Of a stretch of 64,000 nucleotides of DNA, positions 58,389 to 64,000 are shown piece by piece. Below the pieces are notes generated by a model that ran no database searches, was not told the origin of the DNA, and was given only the letters and a program-made list of their open reading frames with translations. The stretch is from Pseudomonadota bacterium (GTDB lineage: Bacteria > Pseudomonadota > Gammaproteobacteria > Burkholderiales > Burkholderiaceae_C): NCBI GenBank assembly GCA_021799355.1, contig JAJZAQ010000011.1:1-64000 (forward strand), read 5' to 3'. Within the stretch, counting starts at the first letter, position 1, and each line of letters begins with the position of its first letter. The translations under genes were made by a program, and so were the position numbers.

Positions 58389-58970
58389 TTACTGCATCAT
58401 CCCCGGCCCGCCCATCGGGCCCATGCCGTGACCGTGCATGCCCGGGCCGTGGTGTTGCCAGCGCTCCATGCGCTGCTGCATCATGGCATACAGCTTGGCG
58501 CGCTGTTCGGCGGTGAGGATTTGCGCCATGTCGTACTGCATCTGCGTGCGTTGGCGCGAAATCTGGTCGGCGAGCGCCATCTGTTTGTCGCGCAGGGCTT
58601 CGAGCGCGCCGCGGTCGATGGTCGGTGCCGCCAGAAGTTTCATGCGCTGCTGCATCAGGTTGTGCATCTGCTCCATGTCGGGGCGCATTTTTTCCCACGC
58701 CTGTCGTTGCAGCGCGCGCATCTGCTCGCGCTGCTGCGCGCTCACGCCCACGGCGTCGAGCATGCGCTGCATGCCGGGTCTGCCGTGGCGCCCGCCGTGG
58801 CAGTGACTCATGGCGCCGTGCATGCCCGGCCCGGCTCCGGGCATGGCCGTCCCGGGAGTCTGCGCGCTGACCAGCGCGGCATGGCTGGCGACGGTGACCA
58901 CCAGTGCCGTGGCCGCCAGGCGCAGGGCGCGGCGCACACGGGAGGTCGAAGGAGAGGTTTGCGGATTCAT
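58389..58970 (-). CDS. Spy/CpxP-like periplasmic protein with His/Met-rich ends
   Basis: A 193-residue secreted protein. Signal peptide ends LVSAQ. A Met/His/Gly-rich N-terminal part (GPGMHGAMSHCHGGRHGRPG) is followed by the Spy fold of long helices with the LTxxQ motif (LTAEQRAKL) and a tail rich in His, Met and Gly (QHHGPGMHGHGMGPMGG). Spy and CpxP are ATP-independent chaperones; CpxP also damps CpxA. The His/Met ends suggest metal binding. AAGGAC precedes the ATG at 58970. First gene of the spy-regulator-kinase operon. Confidence 0.9.
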   Translation of the reverse strand: MNPQTSPSTSRVRRALRLAATALVVTVASHAALVSAQTPGTAMPGAGPGMHGAMSHCHGGRHGRPGMQRMLDAVGVSAQQREQMRALQRQAWEKMRPDMEQMHNLMQQRMKLLAAPTIDRGALEALRDKQMALADQISRQRTQMQYDMAQILTAEQRAKLYAMMQQRMERWQHHGPGMHGHGMGPMGGPGMMQ

Positions 58971-59041
58971 CACACGTCCTTAAGAAAAGAGGGAACGCAT
59001 CGCATTGTGCGCGGCGGCGATGTCGCGCGCATCTCCCGCAG

Positions 59042-59056
59042 GTGAAGTTTTGTAAA
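59042..59056. promoter_or_regulatory. Candidate CpxR box upstream of the spy-like gene
   Basis: GTGAA-GTTTT-GTAAA against the E. coli CpxR consensus GTAAA-N5-GTAAA: nine of ten positions match with exact spacing. It lies 72-86 bases upstream of the spy-like start codon, in the 121-base gap after ptsH. It suggests that the co-encoded regulator controls its own operon. Confidence 0.6.
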
Positions 59057-59091
59057 GCCGGCCCCGTGCAGGCCGGCGGTGGGCGGATGCC

Positions 59092-59361
59092 TTACTCGCC
59101 TTCGCCGAATTTGTCGTCGAACAGCGCCTGGACGGCGGCGAGCGCCTCTTCCGCGCCTTCGCCCTGGGCTTCGACGGTCACGGTCGAACCCAGCCCGGCA
59201 GCCAGCATCATCACTCCCATGATGCTCTTGGCGTTGACCCGTCGCGACCCTTTGGAGATCCAGATTTCGCAGGGAAACTGGCCGGCGAGTTTGGTCAGTT
59301 TGGCCGACGCGCGGGCGTGCAGGCCGAGTTTATTGCTGACTTGAATGGTGCGTTGCGGCAT
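59092..59361 (-). CDS. ptsH: PTS phosphocarrier protein HPr
   Basis: An 89-residue HPr. Active-site His is in LGLHARASAKL. The regulatory Ser region is NAKSIMGVMML, so HPr-kinase phosphorylation is possible. The start overlaps the end of the EIIA gene by 32 bases. ptsI is not next to it. Confidence 0.96.
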   Translation of the reverse strand: MPQRTIQVSNKLGLHARASAKLTKLAGQFPCEIWISKGSRRVNAKSIMGVMMLAAGLGSTVTVEAQGEGAEEALAAVQALFDDKFGEGE

Positions 59362-59797
59362 GGGTGGAATTGCGCGGCGACTGCTGTTGCAAAGGGTGCT
59401 CCGCCACCTGCATGACGCCCTGGATCGCCCCTGCCGTGGCGCGCGCGGCCAATGCGTCGAGATTTTCCTGCTGGTAACACACGGCGCGCAGCACCATGGG
59501 CAGATTGACGCCAGCGACGATTTTCACCCGGATGTGCAGCTCGCCGGCGAGTTCGGCCAGCCGCTGCGCCGCGTTGCTCGGCGTGGCGCCAAACACATCG
59601 ACCAGCAGTAGCGCGCTGCCGTCGGTGCCGGCCTGCTGCAGCGCGGGCAGCGCCGCCGCTGCGGCCGACTCGACCGTGGCGTCGGCCGGCACGTCCACGG
59701 CCTGCAGATTCTGCGGGCAGCCGGCGTAGACGTGGCTGGCGCAGTCTTTCAACGCGCTGGCCAGCGGGGCGTGGGCGATGAGGAGTAAACCGGGCAT
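59330..59797 (-). CDS. PTS EIIA component, mannose type
   Basis: A 155-residue EIIA-Man-family protein. The phosphorylated His is in LLIAHAPLASALKD; DVFGATPSNAAQRLAE and GVNLPMVLRAV are family segments. With no EIIB or EIIC in the window it is probably part of a regulatory PTS. The last roughly 20 residues (SPRNSTHAATHHSSQQ) extend past the fold and are encoded in DNA shared with the start of ptsH. Confidence 0.93.
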   Translation of the reverse strand: MPGLLLIAHAPLASALKDCASHVYAGCPQNLQAVDVPADATVESAAAAALPALQQAGTDGSALLLVDVFGATPSNAAQRLAELAGELHIRVKIVAGVNLPMVLRAVCYQQENLDALAARATAGAIQGVMQVAEHPLQQQSPRNSTHAATHHSSQQ

Positions 59798-59850
59798 GGA
59801 CGGGGAATCACCGGCAGCGGATGTTGCGGCGCATGATAAAACCGCACTGC

Positions 59851-60420
59851 TCAATTCAGCGGTGACAAATTCACGGAATCGGCGAAAGTTTGCGCCGCCT
59901 CCGGTTTGAATGTCGCGGTAGGGGCAAAGGCGGTGAGCTGGAACACGCTGTTGCCCTGGCTGAACAGCAAAACCCGCTCGCGCACCGGCTTGCCGTCGGG
60001 GGTGCGACCGTCGATTTGCAGGTCCAGGCTGTCGGCCAGTCCGGGGGTGGCATTTTTCGGCGTGACGTGCGCGCTGGCCGTGACTTTGCCCTGGACATTG
60101 CTCACCGCCGAGGCATGCAGCTGCGCCAGCGCCACCGCGGCGAGCTGGGCATTGGGCAGCCGTGCGTGCGCCAGCGCAAACGTCATGTTGTCGGCGACGC
60201 AACCGGTCATGCTCATGTTCACGGTGTGTCCCGCCAGCAGCACGTCTTGCGCGATCTGTTCGGGCTTGCACGGATAGGTGAGCAGGATGTTGACGTCCTT
60301 GGGCCGCACGTCACGCCAGTCCAGCGCCGGGGAACAGGCGCCGAGCAGCAGGGCAGCAGCAAGCGGGGCGGCAAGGCGCAAAACCGCGGCCTTGGTCGGA
60401 AATCGGGCTGTGGATAACAT
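59851..60420 (-). CDS. Lipoprotein of unknown function
   Basis: A 189-residue lipoprotein with lipobox LLGAC, then SPALDWRDVRPKDVNILLTYPCKP and a later Cys (MTGCVADN) that could form a disulfide. The C-terminal part is beta-rich (DLQIDGRTPDGKPVRERVLLFSQG). I recall similar uncharacterised proteins in Burkholderiales. It is divergent from the CPFC thioredoxin-fold gene with only 36 bases between, so expression is probably linked. The ATG lies against a chance DnaA-box match. Confidence 0.82.
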   Translation of the reverse strand: MLSTARFPTKAAVLRLAAPLAAALLLGACSPALDWRDVRPKDVNILLTYPCKPEQIAQDVLLAGHTVNMSMTGCVADNMTFALAHARLPNAQLAAVALAQLHASAVSNVQGKVTASAHVTPKNATPGLADSLDLQIDGRTPDGKPVRERVLLFSQGNSVFQLTAFAPTATFKPEAAQTFADSVNLSPLN

Positions 60421-60456
60421 GGCGGCATTATCCGTTGACTTCCGTTTCCAGGGTGA

Positions 60457-61017
60457 ATGATGGCTGTGCTCCAACCGGCGTTTTCGATGGCTGCTGTCGT
60501 GCGTGCCGCGGCAGTGTGGCGTGACTGGCAGCGTCTTGGCCGCGTGCTGGCGGTGAGTCTGGCGGCTTGCCTGGCGGTGTTTACGGCGGGCATCGCCATG
60601 GCGGATACGCCGCTGCCGCCGGTGCGCAATCTGCAGCAAAGCGTGAATCTGGCGGCGGCGAAGGATCAGCCGCTGATCGTCATGTTCAGCCTGCCGAGCT
60701 GCCCGTTCTGCGAAAAACTGCGCCGCACCCAGTACCAGTTTCTCGCCAAAGACGGGTATGCGGTGCAGCAGATCGAGATGACCGACAAAACGCCCGTCAT
60801 CGGCTTCGACGGCCAGCCCACGAGTGGTGTGCAACTGGCGCGGCAGTACGGCATCAAGCTGGCGCCGACCGTGCTGTTTTTCGGCCCGGGCGGCAAAGAG
60901 ATCGGTGAGCGCATCATCGGCGCGCCGACGGCGGATTTTTACGGTGCGTTCATCGACCGCGCGCTCAAGGAAAGCGCGCAGGCGCTGCGCACCAACCGGC
61001 TGGCGCACGCCGGATGA
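60457..61017 (+). CDS. Secreted thioredoxin-fold protein with CPFC motif
   Basis: A 186-residue protein. The N-terminal 50 residues contain a membrane or signal segment (VLAVSLAACLAVFTAGIAMA), then a thioredoxin-like domain with SLPSCPFCEKLRRTQY (CPFC) and cis-Pro at LAPTVLFFGP. It resembles SoxW/DsbC-like periplasmic reductases. It probably keeps a periplasmic thiol reduced, perhaps in the neighbouring two-Cys lipoprotein, which is inference. Start 60457 or 60460. Confidence 0.87.
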   Translation: MMAVLQPAFSMAAVVRAAAVWRDWQRLGRVLAVSLAACLAVFTAGIAMADTPLPPVRNLQQSVNLAAAKDQPLIVMFSLPSCPFCEKLRRTQYQFLAKDGYAVQQIEMTDKTPVIGFDGQPTSGVQLARQYGIKLAPTVLFFGPGGKEIGERIIGAPTADFYGAFIDRALKESAQALRTNRLAHAG

Positions 61018-61093
61018 GCCGGCGTGCGCGCTTCCTCCCGAGCGCGCTGTCGCTGAGCGGCGACAAATGCCTGAACGCTATGGGGAAAAGCAG

Positions 61094-61109
61094 ATACCCC
61101 CATGAGTAT
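61094..61109. promoter_or_regulatory. Putative CsoR/FrmR-family operator before the efflux operon
   Basis: ATACCCCC-ATGA-GTAT, sharing twelve fixed positions with the site at 29812. Its last base overlaps TTGATA (61109-61114), a five-of-six -35 hexamer followed by the AT-rich TATATATC. A repressor here would block the tolC-MFP-RND operon. The 266-base gap 61018-61283 shows nothing else recognisable. Confidence 0.42.
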
Positions 61110-61283
61110 TGATATACTCCGCCCTGTATATATCGCGTGACCGCTGCGCAACACAAAGTTATCCTTTGCGGCGCATAGCGCTCGAGGCTGCGCCGTGGGC
61201 TGTGGGTCTGTCGGGACGATCCCGGTCGCGCCCAGGTCGCGCGCCTCCTTGGTTTGACTTCCTCTTTCTGGCGGAGCTGGATG

Positions 61284-62762
61284 ATGACGGATTCCTTGCC
61301 CCGGCGCGTGCGCGCCGGGCTGTTGACGGGCGCTTGTCTGTTTTTCGGCGGCATCGCGGTGGTGCACGCCGAAACCCTGGATTTTCGTCAGGCCGTGGAC
61401 GTGGCGCTGAAGCAAAACCCCGATCTGCTCGGCGTGCAGGCGCAAATGGCGCAAGCGCGCGCCGGGATCAACCAGGCCGAAGGGGCACGGCTGCCGAAAA
61501 TCACCCTGTCCGCCGGGGTCACGCGCACCAACGACGCGCTCAACGCCTTCGGTCTGAAACTGTCGCAGCGGCAGGCCACGTTCAACGACTTTGGCGCCGG
61601 CGACTTTCTCGGCGCGCTGCAAACCGGCGGCAACCCGCTGCCCATCGCACCGGGCAATCTGAACCATCCCGGTGCGGTCAACAACTTCAATACCCGCATC
61701 CAGGCGGAGCTGCCGCTGTACACCGGCGGCAAGCTCGAAGGCTATTTGCAGCAGGCCCGGGCGATGCTCGCCGCGGCGCAGGCGGGCGATCAGGCGGCCC
61801 GGCAGCAAATCATCTACCACACGCTGCAGGCCTACGACGGGGTGTACACCGCGCGTGCATTCAAAGGCGTTGCCGCCAAGGCGATCGAGGCGTCGCAAAG
61901 CCAGGTGAAAACCGTCGACAGTCTGTTCAAACAGGGCGTGGTGGTCAAAAGTGACCTGCTGTCGGCGCAGGTGCACCTCGAAGACATGAAGCTGCAGCAG
62001 GATCAGGCGGCGAACATGGAGGCGCAGGCCATGGACGCGCTGCACGTGGTGCTGGGCGTGCCGCTGAACCAGCCGATCACGCTCGGTCCAGAGGTCACGG
62101 TCAAGCTGCCCGACGGGGATCCCGACTCCTGGGTCGGGCAGGCGATGGCGCGCAACCCGCAGATCCAGGCGCTGCAACATCAAATCGCTGCGGCCAACGG
62201 CAAGATCGAAGCGGCCCGTGCCGACCGCTACCCGCAGATCGGGGCGATGGCACGGTTCGACACCAACGACCCGAACCTCGGCTTTGAGTCGCACAGCTAC
62301 ACCGTGGGCGCGCAACTGAACTGGACGGTGTTCGACGGCGGTGTCACGCGCAACGCCATCGACCAGGCGGTGGCGCAGCGCATGGAATTGCAGGCCAAGC
62401 TGCAAAGCGCGCTCAACCAGCTCGGCATGCAGGTGCAGGACAGCTACCGCAAAGCCCTGGAGGCGGCCAACCAGGTGAAAACCCGCGAACTGGCGGTGCA
62501 GCAGGCCGAAGAGGCCGCGCGCATCGTCACCCGGCGTTACGCCGACGGCGTGGGGACCCTGGTCGAAGTGCAGGGAGCGCAGGCGCAGCTCGACAAGGCG
62601 CGCGCCGACCTCATTCTGGCCAAGCAGCAGGTCAACCTGCAGCGCGCCGCGCTGCGGCTGGCGCTGGGCGACCTGACGCTCGACGCCATCGAACCGGTCA
62701 AACCGCAGGCGCAGCTCGCCGCCGCCGGGTCTGCCGCGCAGGCTACCGCGTCCAACCATTGA
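61284..62762 (+). CDS. TolC-family outer-membrane efflux channel
   Basis: A 492-residue TolC-type protein. Signal peptide ends VVHAE; the two-repeat alpha-barrel follows (LDFRQAVDVALKQNPDLLGVQAQMAQARAG and QAMARNPQIQALQHQIAAANGKIEAARADRYPQIG). It is not a lipoprotein, unlike the one in the copper locus. The start at 61284 (MTDSLPRR) is seven bases from GGAG. First gene of a complete tripartite efflux operon. Confidence 0.93.
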   Translation: MTDSLPRRVRAGLLTGACLFFGGIAVVHAETLDFRQAVDVALKQNPDLLGVQAQMAQARAGINQAEGARLPKITLSAGVTRTNDALNAFGLKLSQRQATFNDFGAGDFLGALQTGGNPLPIAPGNLNHPGAVNNFNTRIQAELPLYTGGKLEGYLQQARAMLAAAQAGDQAARQQIIYHTLQAYDGVYTARAFKGVAAKAIEASQSQVKTVDSLFKQGVVVKSDLLSAQVHLEDMKLQQDQAANMEAQAMDALHVVLGVPLNQPITLGPEVTVKLPDGDPDSWVGQAMARNPQIQALQHQIAAANGKIEAARADRYPQIGAMARFDTNDPNLGFESHSYTVGAQLNWTVFDGGVTRNAIDQAVAQRMELQAKLQSALNQLGMQVQDSYRKALEAANQVKTRELAVQQAEEAARIVTRRYADGVGTLVEVQGAQAQLDKARADLILAKQQVNLQRAALRLALGDLTLDAIEPVKPQAQLAAAGSAAQATASNH

Positions 62763-62842
62763 ACGGCTGCGGCGCAGCAGCGGTTGCGCCGCGCAACTCC
62801 TCATTCGTCCACGTGCATCCGACTCGATTGTTTTCGACTGCC

Positions 62843-63934
62843 ATGAACCATTCCATCCTGCCCATGCTGCGTCGCGCACCGCTGGCCCTTGCCTTGTCCA
62901 CGGCCCTGCTGTCGGCCTGCGGCCATCAAACCGAGACGGCGCAGGCGCCTGCCGCACCGCGCGTGGTCGCGGCGCAAACGCTCAGACTGGCCGCCAGCGA
63001 CCAGCAGAACCTCACCCTGCTGCCGGGCACGGTGATGTCGGCCAACCAGGTGCAGGTCGCGTCGCGGCTGATGGGCTATATCCGCACGTTGCCGGTGAAG
63101 GAAGGGCAGACGGTCAAGGCCGGGCAACTGCTGTTCGAGGTCGACCCCACCGACATCCAGGGCCAGGTGGCGCAGGCGCGGGCCGGTCTGGCGCAGGCGC
63201 AGGCCAACCTGGCCAACGCCAAGGCCGACTACGAGCGCTTTGGCAATCTGTACAAGGATCAGGCGATTCCGAAACAGCAATGGGACCAGATTCAACTGCG
63301 TTACCAGGTGGCGCAGGAACAGGTCGCTGCGGCACAGGCCGGGTACAACACCGCGGCGGCGCAAATGCGCTATTCGGCGGTGACCTCGCCGATCAGCGGC
63401 GTGGTGGTGCAGAAAATGGCCAACCCCGGCGATCTGGCCGCTCCCGGCCGGCCGGTGCTGGTGATCGAGGGGCAGGGCAAGCTGCAGGTCGTGACCCAGG
63501 TTCCCGGCGGGGTGTTCGACAACATCAAGGTCGGAGACACGGCGCAGGTGTTCGCCAACGGCAAGACGCTCAGCGGCACCATTGCGCAGGCCGTGCCCGT
63601 GGCCGATCCGATGAGCCACACGCACACGGTCAAAATCGACCTGCCGGCGGACTCCGGGCTGGATAGCGGCAGCTTCGTGCGCGTGGGCTTTGCCGTGGGC
63701 AGCGCACCGCAGCTGCGCGTGCCGCAGAGCGCGGTGGTCGACCGCGCCGGCATGACCGGGGTGTTCGTCGTCGACAAGGACGGCATCGCCCATTTCCGCC
63801 TGGTGCGGCTGGGCGCGCGCGTCGGCAACGACGTCGAGGTGCAGGCCGGGCTCAACCCGGACGACACCATTGTCACGAGCAATCTGCCCGAAGTGGAAAA
63901 CGGCGTGAAGATCGGTGGAGGCAACCGTGGCTGA
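62843..63934 (+). CDS. RND efflux membrane-fusion protein (lipoprotein)
   Basis: A 363-residue periplasmic adaptor. Lipobox LLSAC; lipoyl/hairpin core (ASRLMGYIRTLPVKEGQTVKAGQLLFEVDPTD), coiled coil, second lipoyl half (YSAVTSPISGVVVQKMANPGDLAAPG) and membrane-proximal domain. The start at 62843 (MNHSILPM) is 81 bases after the tolC-like stop. The stop overlaps the RND gene start by eight bases. Confidence 0.94.
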   Translation: MNHSILPMLRRAPLALALSTALLSACGHQTETAQAPAAPRVVAAQTLRLAASDQQNLTLLPGTVMSANQVQVASRLMGYIRTLPVKEGQTVKAGQLLFEVDPTDIQGQVAQARAGLAQAQANLANAKADYERFGNLYKDQAIPKQQWDQIQLRYQVAQEQVAAAQAGYNTAAAQMRYSAVTSPISGVVVQKMANPGDLAAPGRPVLVIEGQGKLQVVTQVPGGVFDNIKVGDTAQVFANGKTLSGTIAQAVPVADPMSHTHTVKIDLPADSGLDSGSFVRVGFAVGSAPQLRVPQSAVVDRAGMTGVFVVDKDGIAHFRLVRLGARVGNDVEVQAGLNPDDTIVTSNLPEVENGVKIGGGNRG

Positions 63935-64000
63935 ACATGCGGCTCCCATCAACAGCGCAGGCAAGCTGGCCCGCGCCTTCATCGAATCGAAAATCACCGC
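63927..64000 (+). CDS. RND efflux transporter, N-terminal fragment
   Basis: Only 24 codons are in the window: MAEHAAPINSAGKLARAFIE then SKIT. LARAFIESKIT matches the N-terminal cytoplasmic helix of RND pumps (HAE-1-type members usually continue with PL and a membrane helix). GTG start at 63927 with GGAGG five bases upstream. Inner-membrane pump for the TolC and membrane-fusion proteins; the substrate cannot be told. Confidence 0.75.
   Translation, partial: MAEHAAPINSAGKLARAFIESKIT

Noticed and set aside
60409-60417. TGTGGATAA, a perfect DnaA-box sequence
   Set aside because: Single copy at the start codon of a lipoprotein gene, no AT-rich unwinding region, dnaA or dnaN nearby; most likely chance.

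Overview
The window is a gene-dense, very GC-rich stretch of a betaproteobacterial chromosome, most likely order Burkholderiales. The evidence is the housekeeping content and order: recA-recX, a DUF2889 gene translationally coupled to sucC-sucD, terC, dapA-bamC, purE-purK, and a regulatory PTS made of a mannose-type EIIA, HPr and EI. A Thiomonas- or Tepidimonas-like organism would fit, but I cannot fix the genus. I saw no rRNA, tRNA, CRISPR array, phage or complete insertion sequence. No gene-free stretch exceeds 300 bases. The two longest are 53424-53695 (AT-rich) and 61018-61283.

Layout. 1-5.9 kb: a DMT permease with a very His-rich tail, then a minus-strand copper-handling set (DUF2946-like protein, TolC-family lipoprotein, Tat-exported multicopper oxidase, CusF-like metallochaperone). 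6-7 kb: rpoH directly behind a perfect CIRCE operator. 7.1-11.2 kb: a MoxR / DUF58 / TgpA-type transglutaminase operon. 11.3-21.3 kb: HDAC-family hydrolase, gabD, alaS with an extra insertion, coaBC, dut, DUF2062, SlyD-like FKBP, RoxA-like ribosomal oxygenase. 21.5-32.6 kb: low-complexity lipoprotein, bamC-dapA-methyltransferase, galE, dps, ubiA, purC, DJ-1/PfpI, cnoX, purEK, Sua5. 32.6-34.9 kb: GDSL esterase and an OmpW-like barrel. 35-44.9 kb: recA, a 143-bp interspersed repeat, recX, DUF2889-sucCD, terC-PP2C-FHA, pyk and a PAS-GGDEF cyclase. 45-49.8 kb: AzlCD, a PglL-type oligosaccharyltransferase and an M48 protease. 49.8-59.8 kb: PTS genes (ptsI at one end, EIIA-ptsH at the other) separated by about 7.5 kb of other genes: HIHPGTC periplasmic protein, GNAT, beta-barrel, polar amino-acid ABC transporter, and a Spy/CpxP-like protein with a CpxAR-like two-component system. 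59.8-64 kb: a lipoprotein, a CPFC thioredoxin-fold protein and the start of a TolC-MFP-RND efflux operon that runs off the window.

Themes. Protein and envelope stress recur: HrcA-type control of sigma-32, a Cpx-like system with a near-consensus CpxR box before its spy-like gene, chaperedoxin CnoX, BamC and a BepA-like protease. Metal handling also recurs: multicopper oxidase locus, His/Met-rich Spy, and two ATACCCCC-N4-GTAT sites that look like CsoR/FrmR-family operators. Coordinates, motifs and repeats were read from the sequence. Families are assigned by recognition without database searches. Regulator assignments are inference.
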